Shown: positions 1-7,545 of the stretch, piece by piece
How positions within the stretch are numbered: the stretch's first letter is position 1
How the letters are laid out: each line of letters starts with the position of its first letter
NCBI GenBank assembly: GCA_965221815.1
Contig: OZ244915.1
Location: 806,001 to 870,000, forward strand
DNA length: 64,000 nt
Origin: JAPOXR01 sp965221815
GTDB lineage: Bacteria; Pseudomonadota; Alphaproteobacteria; Rhodobacterales; Rhodobacteraceae
Reading direction: 5' to 3'
Translations under genes and position numbers: made by a program
Notes under the pieces: generated by a model
Told to the model about the DNA's origin: nothing
Databases searched by the model: none
Seen by the model: only the letters and a program-made list of their open reading frames with translations

Positions 1-2637
1 ACGGATATCAGTCACCAGTTTGCTGCGTGTGCGCTTCTGCGTGAGGACCGATGTAATGATCGACTGCAGCCTCTCGCCAAGATCGCCTTCCGCATAGATG
101 ACACGTGCGCGTGTCAATGCCTGATGTTCCCAGGTCCAGGCATCAAATCGCTGATAATGTTCAAAACGATCAATCGAACAGGCGATGGGTCCGGATTTAC
201 CACTGGGTCGCAGGCGCATGTCAACCTCGTAAAGTCGACCCTCGGCAGTTGGTGCACTGACTCCGTTGAGAAAACGGCGACAAAGTTTGGCATAATATTG
301 GGTGGGCGCGAGACTCTTGGGACCATCGGAATGTTGAGCATCGGCAGCGTGGCGATAGACAAAAATCAGATCGAGATCAGAAGACAATGTCATCTCGCGA
401 CTGCCAAGTCGCCCACAGGCAAGAATCGCGAGTTGTCCATTCTTGATTTTGCCGTGCAGGTCAGAAAACCCGATCTTGACATATGTCATGAGGTTCGACA
501 GGCAGGTTTCGGCAATCCCACAGAGCGGCAGGAAAGCCTGCTCCGGTGTCATGTCGCCGCGCAACATATGAACGCCGATCTGGAATTTTCGATCACGCGC
601 CCATCGGCGTTGCACGTCCAGGATATTCTGCAAATCCGGACTTCGACCCGCCTCAGTCTCGATACGTGCTGTGAGGTCACGTGCCATCTCTTGTGGACGA
701 AATTCATTCTCGTAAAAGAGACGTACCAAACCGCGTCGCGCAACCTCGGCAAACTCCGGTTCCAGAATCGCTTCATGTGAAGGGTCAAGTTGCACGAAAT
801 CCGCCTGCAAGACACCCTCGAGAAGAGCCGGTTGCTGACTGATCCATTCCAGGAGGCGCGGAGCCATACCGACTATATCGGCGATCAGTCGGATGAGGCT
901 GGGCTCGGCAGCTATCGTCGAAAATAGATTGATGCTGCGAGATATCCGACTGAGTAAGGTCTCGAAACGCTCGAAGGCACGATCCGGCTCAGGACCGGAA
1001 GCCAGCGCACGTATCAGGGGATCGGCAATATCGCGCAAAATCAATTGCGAGCGCCGGGTCTGCGTCGCCCGAATGTGACCGGAAAGCCAACTGTTGACCT
1101 TGTCACGGATTGTGCGTCCATCGCTGAAACCCATCTCGTTCAGCAAGGTTGCGGTTACCTCGGCTGCAGATTCAGAAACAAAGTCGAGTTGCAAATCTTC
1201 TGCGATTCCGGGCGCGTCCTCAAACATGCTGTTATAATGGGACTCGACGGTCTTTAATGTCTGCAACAGCGAACTGCAGAATTGCGCGCTGTCAGCGAAG
1301 CCCATGAAGGTCGAAATTCTCTGGATACCCTCCTTGTCGGCGGGCAGAGAATGGGTCTGCATATCGTTGACCAACTGAATGCGATGCTCGATTTCTCGCA
1401 GAAAGCAATAGGCGGATTTGAGTTCCTCGGCCGCCTGACTGGTCATGCGCCCCGCATGAAAGAGCTCTGAAAGCATATCAATCGTGCCGCGCCCACGGAG
1501 TGCACGATTCTGCCCGCCCCAGATCAACTGACGCGTTTGTGTCAGGAACTCGATTTCACGAATCCCGCCGCGCCCGAGTTTGACATTATGTCCTTCGACC
1601 GCAATTTTGCTGCTGACTTTATGAGAATTGATCTTGCGTTTGATCGACTGAATGTCCCTGAGAGCCGGAAAGTCGAGATTGTGACGCCAGACAAACCCTG
1701 AATTGGCGTGCAGGAACTCGGCACCTGCCGCAAGGTCACCGGCGACTGGACGTGCCTTGATCATCGCCGCACGTTCCCAGGTCTGGGCCAATGTCCGATA
1801 GTAATGGATCGCGTAATCTGCAGAGACAGCGGGTGGTGTGCTGGCTGGATCAGGCCGCAACCGCAGATCTGTTCGAAAGACGTAACCTGCTGCTGTCCGC
1901 TTCGTCATGATGGTCACCAAATTGCGCGCCAGCTGAGAAAACAGTCGTTGATGGCTTCCGGCAGGAATGGATTCCGTATCGCCAAGGAACAGGATGATAA
2001 TGTCGATATCACTTGAGAAATTCAGTTCATTGGCACCCAGCTTACCCATACCAAGTACGATGAGACCGGAGCCGGCGGTCGGGTCTCTTTCATGACAAAA
2101 CGCCGCCTGTCCACGTCGACGAAGCTCATGCAGGAGATGGCAACAGGCAGCTTGGAGGGACGCAGAGGCGAATGCACTCAGCCAACCGGTGATCTGCATC
2201 AATGGCCGGTTGAGTCCGATGTTGGCCAGTGCCGCCGCCGTCACGATATCCCTTTTGGCATGTCTCAGTCTGATCATCAGGGATTCGCGTGACTCGTGAC
2301 CCAAGAGCGAAAGATCCTGGACATCACGAATCGTACGGCTGATCACGTCATCGGGACCCTCCATGAAAATTCGGCAAGCCAGTGATGGTGCCGAAAGCAG
2401 ATTCTGACTCAGAAACGGGCTATTTCCGAAAACGGAATCGAGACCGTCTCTGACAATCGGCAGGAGGTGTGCGGCTTCGGCAAACTCGTGCAATGCCGGA
2501 TCCTGGCACGATTCAAGCTGCGTTTTCCAAAGCTCCCAACGCGTCCTGGACGCCGCAACGTCAGCGGAAGCGGGAAAACTCACTGCATCTTTGTACCATT
2601 CTGGTGCGAGTTCACGTATCTGCATTGACGTCGACAT
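1..2637 (-). CDS. glnE: bifunctional glutamine synthetase adenylyltransferase/adenylyl-removing enzyme GlnE (3' end cut by the window)
   Basis: GlnE adds AMP to, and removes it from, glutamine synthetase in response to nitrogen status. The reading frame is open from the window edge to an ATG at 2637 (879 codons) and I found no frameshift at the points I checked. The N-terminal (removase) nucleotidyltransferase motif GANELNFSSDIDI lies near residues 200-212. The C-terminal (transferase) copy GSREMTLSSDLDLIF lies near 742-756, and the frame still reads DAWTWEHQALTRARVIYAEG close to the edge. About 100 residues of the C terminus should lie outside. An in-frame TGA closely precedes the start, with only a CTG between, so 2637 is the most upstream ATG; the ribosome site is weak. 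It is separated from bfr by about 270 bp. Confidence 0.95.
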   Translation of the reverse strand, partial: MSTSMQIRELAPEWYKDAVSFPASADVAASRTRWELWKTQLESCQDPALHEFAEAAHLLPIVRDGLDSVFGNSPFLSQNLLSAPSLACRIFMEGPDDVISRTIRDVQDLSLLGHESRESLMIRLRHAKRDIVTAAALANIGLNRPLMQITGWLSAFASASLQAACCHLLHELRRRGQAAFCHERDPTAGSGLIVLGMGKLGANELNFSSDIDIIILFLGDTESIPAGSHQRLFSQLARNLVTIMTKRTAAGYVFRTDLRLRPDPASTPPAVSADYAIHYYRTLAQTWERAAMIKARPVAGDLAAGAEFLHANSGFVWRHNLDFPALRDIQSIKRKINSHKVSSKIAVEGHNVKLGRGGIREIEFLTQTRQLIWGGQNRALRGRGTIDMLSELFHAGRMTSQAAEELKSAYCFLREIEHRIQLVNDMQTHSLPADKEGIQRISTFMGFADSAQFCSSLLQTLKTVESHYNSMFEDAPGIAEDLQLDFVSESAAEVTATLLNEMGFSDGRTIRDKVNSWLSGHIRATQTRRSQLILRDIADPLIRALASGPEPDRAFERFETLLSRISRSINLFSTIAAEPSLIRLIADIVGMAPRLLEWISQQPALLEGVLQADFVQLDPSHEAILEPEFAEVARRGLVRLFYENEFRPQEMARDLTARIETEAGRSPDLQNILDVQRRWARDRKFQIGVHMLRGDMTPEQAFLPLCGIAETCLSNLMTYVKIGFSDLHGKIKNGQLAILACGRLGSREMTLSSDLDLIFVYRHAADAQHSDGPKSLAPTQYYAKLCRRFLNGVSAPTAEGRLYEVDMRLRPSGKSGPIACSIDRFEHYQRFDAWTWEHQALTRARVIYAEGDLGERLQSIITSVLTQKRTRSKLVTDIR

Positions 2638-2665
2638 CGATCCATGCAGTGCGATCTTGCTGGAA

Positions 2666-2848
2666 TCAACCCGCCTTCACCAAGCGGTGACTACGAACAA
2701 TCGCGGACGGAACACGTGGCCATGGAGCCTTCATATGTTCCTCATCCTCTACACCCATTGTTGCAACATCCAAATCCGATACCAGACAGTCCAATATTCT
2801 CCCGGCACGTTCATCCGGGAAGCCGGGGCCGGCATCGCTGATGACCAC
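2666..2848 (-). pseudogene. possible decayed remnant of a histidine kinase ATPase domain
   Basis: The gap between glnE and bfr holds a short minus-strand frame reading VVISDAGPGFPDERAGRIL, then about 20 unmatched residues, then PSAIVRSHRLVKAG before a stop. The first part resembles the G1 box (DxGPGFP) of histidine kinases. The AIVRS part resembles the residues after the G2 box (GLGLAIVRS), but the GxGxG glycines are missing. Sensor kinases are often found near glnE in alphaproteobacteria, which makes a relic plausible. It is short, has no start or phosphoacceptor region, and could be chance. Confidence 0.25.
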
Positions 2849-2904
2849 TGTTTGCTGCTGACCAGAACTCTGATCGGGAAGATCCGCCGGGATGACCAGT
2901 GGGA

Positions 2905-3390
2905 TTACTCGGCTTCGTCGATGGTGGTCGCATTAAGTTGCGCATAGGACTCGGCCCCCAAGCGATCATGCAGGTCAAGCTGGGTTTCCAGAAAATCGAC
3001 ATGTCCTTCTTCATCGGAAAGAAGTGTCTCGAACAGGTTCATCGTCACGTAATCCTTCACCTCACTGCAATGGTCACGGGCTTCACGATACAAGGCACAG
3101 GCATCTTGCTCGACCGCCAAGTCGCATTCGAGTGTCTCCCGCGGAGATTGACCGATTCGCAACGGCTCAAGCTTTTGTAGATTTGGATGGCCGCCAAGAA
3201 ATATGATTCGCTCAATCAGTGTGTCGGCATGATGCATTTCTTCAATGCTCTCTTCGCGACTCTTCTTGGACATACGCCCCAACCCCCAGTCATCCTGGAG
3301 TTTACAATGTAACCAAAATTGGCTGATCGCAGTCAATTCGTGCCGGAGCGCACGATTGAGATATTCGATGACTTTCTTATCGCCTTGCAT
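2905..3390 (-). CDS. bfr: bacterioferritin
   Basis: Bacterioferritin is a 24-subunit iron-storage shell that oxidises Fe(II) at a di-iron site and binds haem between subunits. The 161-residue product has the usual length and the family start MQGDKKVIEYLNRALRHEL. The ferroxidase residues are in their expected places: Glu18, Glu51 and His54 in EEMHHAD, then the Glu of the LAVEQD segment, and Glu/His of SDEEGHVDFLE. Met52, the haem axial ligand, is present, so this is a haem-binding Bfr rather than a plain ferritin. The start lies inside the end of bfd on the same strand (58-bp overlap), so the two are probably translated from one message. Confidence 0.96.
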   Translation of the reverse strand: MQGDKKVIEYLNRALRHELTAISQFWLHCKLQDDWGLGRMSKKSREESIEEMHHADTLIERIIFLGGHPNLQKLEPLRIGQSPRETLECDLAVEQDACALYREARDHCSEVKDYVTMNLFETLLSDEEGHVDFLETQLDLHDRLGAESYAQLNATTIDEAE

Positions 3391-3632
3391 TTCTGTTGCT
3401 CCTCTCGTCCCGCGACCACGGTATCAACATCGCCCGCTGATACGGCCAGATTGGGGTTGCGACACATAACATTGACAAGCAACGAAAGACAACTGCCGCA
3501 TTCCGGGGATTTCCCCAAAACCCGATACACCTTGCATGGTGTGATGATCGTATCAGGGTCGGCACTGCGCATCCAGTTGATCGCCGCATGGATTTGTGAT
3601 TCAGTTACACACTGGCATTGACACACAATCAT
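3333..3632 (-). CDS. bfd: bacterioferritin-associated ferredoxin (Bfd-like)
   Basis: Bfd is a small [2Fe-2S] protein that passes electrons to bacterioferritin so that stored Fe(III) can be released. The N terminus has the CQC pair (the frame reads MIVCQCQCVTE) and a later PECGSC pair, giving the four-cysteine pattern of BFD-like domains. The middle INWMRSADPD...TPCKVYRVLGKSPECGSC is also typical. At 99 residues it is longer than E. coli Bfd (64). The last 20 or so residues lie over the first codons of bfr and may be dispensable. It is first in a bfd-bfr unit, with a perfect palindrome 39 bp upstream of its start. Confidence 0.9.
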   Translation of the reverse strand: MIVCQCQCVTESQIHAAINWMRSADPDTIITPCKVYRVLGKSPECGSCLSLLVNVMCRNPNLAVSAGDVDTVVAGREEQQKCKAIRKSSNISIVRSGTN

Positions 3633-3670
3633 GATGGTCGGTGAATCGCCTCCATTTTCTGATGGGCAAC

Positions 3671-3699
3671 CTAATTCTGACTCAAATAGTCAGAATTAG
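3671..3699. promoter_or_regulatory. perfect palindrome upstream of bfd-bfr, probable iron-responsive operator
   Basis: Two 12-bp arms, CTAATTCTGACT and AGTCAGAATTAG, are exact reverse complements around a 5-bp centre CAAAT. The core reads TGA-N9-TCA, which is the form of the IRO box bound by the iron regulator RirA in rhizobia. It lies 39 bp upstream of bfd, a fitting place for an operator. No T-run follows on either side, so it does not look like a terminator. The match to the IRO pattern is seen; the identity of the regulator is inference, and Irr, Fur or a MarR-type protein are alternatives. Confidence 0.6.
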
Positions 3700-3811
3700 C
3701 AAGTCAAATCTATTCTTACTGCTCATTGCTTCCCCGGATGATTGCAAGTCGCTACAAATACAAAGGGCGACACAGTGGCCGCCCCCGTGTGTGGACCTGA
3801 TCTGTCTGCGG

Positions 3812-4235
3812 TCAGGGCACGGCCGCGGGCGTCTGGAAACAGGCCCGGAATAGGTCGTGCAGATCAAGGAGGGTGTCATTTTCAGCTTGGATATTGCTAT
3901 TCTCTACAAGAAGTTCCACAGCGTACTTTGTGCCCGGTTCCAGGTTATGGAAATGGATCGGAATGCCAATCCCCGAGAACTGACTATTGTGAAGACGCCC
4001 GGCGGACCACATGACGCCGTGGTGGCGATAGTCCTCCTCTTCGAGCAGCATCCGAAAACGGAATTGGCCAGAGGTGTACCTCAGGGTATTGACAAGGTGC
4101 TGCCTCGCCAATTCTATGACCGTAACCGTGGCCGAATGCTTTGTCGTGTCGGTCGTGAACTGGTTTGTGCCCGGGTGGTATGTCGACCCTTGGTTCGGAC
4201 CCACGGTTACGGTCAAAAAAGGGGCATCCTTCTGG
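3812..4235 (-). pseudogene. 3' fragment of an unrecognised gene, cut by an IS4-type remnant
   Basis: A minus-strand frame ends at a TGA at 3812 and has plausible coding content, for example LTVTVGPNQGSTYHPG, then HHGVMWSAGRLHNSQFSG, then FHNLEPGTKYAVELLV. The last piece resembles a fibronectin type III-like strand pattern, but I do not recognise the family. Upstream (rightward) the frame runs into sequence that codes for a transposase end on the other strand, so the N-terminal part is lost. No matching N-terminal part is evident to the right of the transposase piece. The right boundary is approximate. Confidence 0.4.
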
Positions 4236-4603
4236 AACAATCCATTCGGGCACTGTTGCGCAAATGCCTGGCCTTCGACGCCGTCACCGCCTGCCATGTC
4301 GCCGACATCACCATGCGCGCGCGGGAACGTCCAGAGACCCCGGCGACCGAGGTCTGTCCCGAAAGAGACATCCACCTGCTCCACACCCTGCTGGAGGCCC
4401 AGGGCCACAGGGGCGTCGAAAGGATGGAGAGGGGCGAGATCCCCACGATCCAGAGCTTCGTCATCAACCTCGGACGCCTCGTCGGTGCCCACCCGACGAA
4501 ACGCCAGCCACGACCCGGAGTGAAAAAGGTCTGGCAGGGACTCGAACGACTCAACTGGGGAATCCAGGTGCGTGATGCCATCGGCGAAAAACAACTGGAA
4601 TAA
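4236..4603 (+). pseudogene. C-terminal remnant of an IS4-family (Tn5/IS50-like) transposase
   Basis: From about 4236 the plus-strand frame reads CLAFDAVTACHVADITMRAR, later PERDIHLLHTLLEAQ, and ends with TIQSFVINLGRLVGAHPTK, then PGVKKVWQGLERLNWGIQ. This is the characteristic C-terminal part of Tn5-like IS4 transposases: a hydrophobic helix, then LTMLAREtP, then a dimerisation region with 'LGRLGG...PG...LWRGWQRL'. The catalytic DDE core is absent, so only roughly 120 residues remain. The frame happens to stay open to the left into unrelated sequence, which should not be taken as part of the transposase. Element ends could not be defined. Confidence 0.6.
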
Positions 4604-4680
4604 AGACCTATACAAGTGTGAACCGTTGCAAGGACCGTGGCCGCCGCCGCTCAGAATCTCACATGTATTTGATCAGGGAC

Positions 4681-4724
4681 ACATTTCAAATTTCAAACTG
4701 AGACACGACCCTCATTTGAAATGT
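4681..4724. repeat. 11-bp inverted repeat between transposase debris and the signalling operon
   Basis: ACATTTCAAAT at 4681-4691 is exactly complementary to ATTTGAAATGT at 4714-4724. A partial third copy, TTTCAAA, directly follows the left arm. There is no T-run, so a terminator is unlikely. It may be the end of a lost mobile element or an operator for the operon starting at 4795. Confidence 0.45.
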
Positions 4725-4794
4725 CTGGACTTGGGGTCACAAATTCCGATATGAGCGGTTCAGGTAAGTGAATTCTAAAAAAATGGAGTCTTTG

Positions 4795-5952
4795 ATGTCC
4801 AAAGCCTGCCGAATTCTGGTGGTGGACGATGAGGTTGATGTTGAACCCCTCGTGCTGCAGAGAATGCGACGTGAAGTGAGAAAAGGGGTTTATGAGTTCC
4901 GCTTTGCGCATAACGGTGTTGAAGCTCTGGAAGTCCTCAATGAGGATGAATCAATCGATCTCGTATTGTCAGACATCAATATGCCGGAAATGGATGGTCT
5001 GGATCTCCTTGATCAAATTCCGTCGGTGAACCCGAATATCAAATCGGTGATTATTTCAGCTTACGGTGATATGAAGAATATCCGTACCGCAATGAATCGC
5101 GGTGCCTTCGATTTCGTCACCAAACCAATTGATTTTGATGACTTACGCATCACCATTGACCGAACAAGAAAACATTTGGAGATGTGGCGCGAGGCCCTCA
5201 AGGCACGTGATCGCCTGGTTTCATTGCAAAACGAACTGGGACTTGCGGGCGACATGCAACAATCCATCTTGCCGCGCGAATTTCCACATTCCGACAATTT
5301 TGAAATTTTCTCTGCAATGGTGCCAGCGCGCGATGTCGGTGGAGATTTTTACGATGTCATTCGCCTGAACGAATCAGAACTGGGACTTGCCGTTGCGGAT
5401 GTTTCCGATAAGGGTGTCGCGGCTGCGATGTTCATGATGTCCAGTCGATCATTGCTCAAAGGTGCTGCCGTTGGAGCGATCGAACCACCTGACGTGCTGC
5501 GGGAAGTCAATGAACTGCTGGCCGTAGAAAATGAAACGGCGATGTTCGTGACCATCTGTTACGCTATCTATGATCATCGCGCCGGAATTCTCAAATACAC
5601 GAACGGAGGTCACAATGCGCCGCTTCTTGTGCGCAGTGACGGCACGGCTGAATATCTGGACATGCCGCCGGGATTTGCGCTCGGTGTGGTACCAGGGGCC
5701 GAGTTTCACGGTCAGTCTATTGATCTTGAGCGAAATGACTTGGTTCTCGTCTATTCGGACGGTGTCACCGAGGCGGCCAACAACAGTGAGGAGATGTTTG
5801 GTGAAGAGCGTCTCAAAGAACTGGGGTCTCAACATGCGGGCAGCGGTGCCGAATCATTCTGCACTGCTGTTTTGGAGGCCGTGCATGCATTTACCGGCGA
5901 TGCACCACAGACCGATGACATCACAGTTATGGCATTAAAACGGACGCAGTGA
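4795..5952 (+). CDS. response regulator with PP2C-type (RsbU/SpoIIE) phosphatase output
   Basis: The protein joins an N-terminal receiver domain (about 1-125) to a C-terminal PPM phosphatase (about 170-385). Receiver features are the acidic pair Asp11-Asp12, phosphoacceptor Asp60 in LVLSDINMPEMDG, and the Lys of FVTKPID. Phosphatase features are VGGDFYDVI, VADVSDKGVAAAMFM, YSDGVTEAAN and TDDITVMAL, which supply the metal-binding aspartates. Proteins of this kind dephosphorylate a STAS antagonist when the receiver is phosphorylated. A longer frame begins at a GTG at 4768, but the ATG at 4795 has a GGAG six bases upstream and gives the standard receiver start, so I chose it. It is the first gene of a four-gene unit; the next starts one base after its stop. 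Confidence 0.9.
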   Translation: MSKACRILVVDDEVDVEPLVLQRMRREVRKGVYEFRFAHNGVEALEVLNEDESIDLVLSDINMPEMDGLDLLDQIPSVNPNIKSVIISAYGDMKNIRTAMNRGAFDFVTKPIDFDDLRITIDRTRKHLEMWREALKARDRLVSLQNELGLAGDMQQSILPREFPHSDNFEIFSAMVPARDVGGDFYDVIRLNESELGLAVADVSDKGVAAAMFMMSSRSLLKGAAVGAIEPPDVLREVNELLAVENETAMFVTICYAIYDHRAGILKYTNGGHNAPLLVRSDGTAEYLDMPPGFALGVVPGAEFHGQSIDLERNDLVLVYSDGVTEAANNSEEMFGEERLKELGSQHAGSGAESFCTAVLEAVHAFTGDAPQTDDITVMALKRTQ

Positions 5953-5953
5953 G

Positions 5954-6376
5954 TTGCGCAAAGATCTTTCAATTGCAGTTGCTGGCAAGGGCGATCAATG
6001 GGAGCAAATTAGCTCACGGGTTGAGCAATTCGGCGCGGCCAACGGCTGGCCCGACACGCTGATGTTCACCATTCGATTGATTCTCGAAGAGTTGGTGGTG
6101 AATGCTGTCAATTACGGAACAGGTGATCATTCGACGGAAGTGTGTCTCGATCTGCAGTCAGATCCTGATTGTGTCCGCATGCGTTTATCCGACAATGGTG
6201 TCGCGTATAATTCTCTGGAGGAAGCACCAGAGCCTGAATTTACCGGAAGTGTTGAGGCGCAGAAGGTTGGCGGTATGGGAGTTCTTCTCGTCAAAGAATT
6301 CGCTGACGAAATCAATTATTCGCGCGAAGCCGGACTCAATGTTTTCACCATCGTGAAGTTGAGAGACAACGCGTGA
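5954..6376 (+). CDS. RsbW-like anti-sigma/switch serine kinase (HATPase)
   Basis: This 140-residue protein is a single GHKL ATPase domain of the RsbW/SpoIIAB type. Such kinases bind and phosphorylate a STAS partner and hold a target protein, usually a sigma factor, inactive. The N box reads LILEELVVNAVNYG, the G1 box LSDNGVAYN and the G2 box GGMGVLLVKEFAD. The only available start is a TTG at 5954, just after the previous stop, consistent with translational coupling. Its 3' end overlaps the next gene by 4 bp. The target is not encoded here; no sigma factor gene is nearby. Confidence 0.88.
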   Translation: MRKDLSIAVAGKGDQWEQISSRVEQFGAANGWPDTLMFTIRLILEELVVNAVNYGTGDHSTEVCLDLQSDPDCVRMRLSDNGVAYNSLEEAPEPEFTGSVEAQKVGGMGVLLVKEFADEINYSREAGLNVFTIVKLRDNA

Positions 6377-7545
6377 TCAGGGTGAGTTGGATGGCGGGAT
6401 TGATCCTCGCCGGGCAAATCGCTGTCGGCGGTGCCTTCGCCCAAGACGCAAGACCCCAATTGATTCGACTGGGTCAGTCGGCTGCATTCTCTGGTCCGGC
6501 GAGTGAACTTGGCAAGGAAATGCGCCTTGGAATCGAGGCGGCCGTTCTTGAGGCGAATACGAAAAAAGTTATTCCCAACGTGCGGTTGTCGTTTTCCTAC
6601 CTTGATGATGCGTACGAACCCGATCTCGCGATCAATAATGCGCGTGAACTGATTAACCTGCGTCAAGTCTTTGTCCTGATCGGTCAGGTTGGGACACCGA
6701 CATCGCGTGCTGCGGCTCCGGTTGCGGCTGAGTTGAATGTTCCATTCATTGCACCATTTACCGGTGCTGCGTTGTTACGAGATGTGAAACAACTGCCAAA
6801 TGTTGTGAATTTTCGTGCATCGTATCGCCAAGAGTTAGATGAGATGATTGATCGCTTGATCGGTGACCGGGGAATCAAGAAAATTGGTATCTTGTATCAA
6901 AATGACTCCTTTGGCAGGTCGGGCTATGCAGATGCTGTGTCTTCACTTGAGCGCTACGGACTTAAGCCCGTCTCGTCCGGTTCCTATGAGCGCAACACGC
7001 GGGCTGTCAAAACCGCCGTGATCGACCTTGAACTGGGTCAACCCGAGGCGGTGATCCTGGTCGGAGCATACCAGCCAGCGGCCGAAGCTATCAAATGGTC
7101 GAAGCATATTGGTTTTAATCCACTCTTCTTCAACATATCTTTTGTTGGCAGTCGTGCGTTGGAGCGGGAACTCGGGCCGGGTGACTACGAGGTCTTCATG
7201 ACTCAGGTCACCCCTGATTTTCATTCTGAAGATCTGGCGATCGCCCGCGATTATCGGGATGCATTGGAAGCTGTCTGGCCCGGTTCGCAGCCAAATTATG
7301 TCTCATTCGAAGGTTATATCTCTGTCCGAATGCTGATTGCGGCAATCCAGAGATGTCAGGATTCCTTGGAGCGCGCGTGTCTTCTCAAGCAATTTAGGAG
7401 CAGTGAACCCTTTGAACTCGGGGGTATTGGCCTCACCTTCGGACCTGAGGATAATCAAGGCTCGGATCAGGTTTATCTGACCCAGTTCCATCCGCGGGGA
7501 GAATTTGTCTCTGTCGAGTCACTGAATTCTCTGCGATCACCATGA
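6373..7545 (+). CDS. periplasmic ligand-binding protein (Peripla_BP_6/Leu-Ile-Val-binding type)
   Basis: A cleavable signal peptide (about MIRVSWMAGLILAGQIAVGG, ending AFA-QDA) precedes a type I periplasmic binding fold. Typical pieces are IRLGQSAAFSGPASELGKE near the mature N terminus, VFVLIGQVGTPTSRAAAPVA, NVPFIAPFTGA, and KIGILYQNDSFGRSGYADA. At 390 residues it fits the branched-chain amino acid binding family. No ABC permease or ATPase is near. The gene overlaps the kinase genes on both sides by 4 bp, so it more likely acts as a sensor subunit for the histidine kinase than in transport. Its ligand cannot be told from sequence. GTG start at 6373. Confidence 0.88.
   Translation: MIRVSWMAGLILAGQIAVGGAFAQDARPQLIRLGQSAAFSGPASELGKEMRLGIEAAVLEANTKKVIPNVRLSFSYLDDAYEPDLAINNARELINLRQVFVLIGQVGTPTSRAAAPVAAELNVPFIAPFTGAALLRDVKQLPNVVNFRASYRQELDEMIDRLIGDRGIKKIGILYQNDSFGRSGYADAVSSLERYGLKPVSSGSYERNTRAVKTAVIDLELGQPEAVILVGAYQPAAEAIKWSKHIGFNPLFFNISFVGSRALERELGPGDYEVFMTQVTPDFHSEDLAIARDYRDALEAVWPGSQPNYVSFEGYISVRMLIAAIQRCQDSLERACLLKQFRSSEPFELGGIGLTFGPEDNQGSDQVYLTQFHPRGEFVSVESLNSLRSP

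Noticed and set aside
124..780. 218-aa plus-strand frame
   Set aside because: It is antisense to the C-terminal half of glnE, whose motifs are clear, and has no family features of its own.
3857..4603. 248-aa plus-strand frame as a whole gene
   Set aside because: Only the last 120 residues match an IS4 transposase; the first half is antisense to the unrelated minus-strand fragment.
4605..4618. CTATACAAGT as a Tn5-type outer end of the IS4-family remnant
   Set aside because: The orientation is opposite to that expected for the right end of the remnant, and the match is short.
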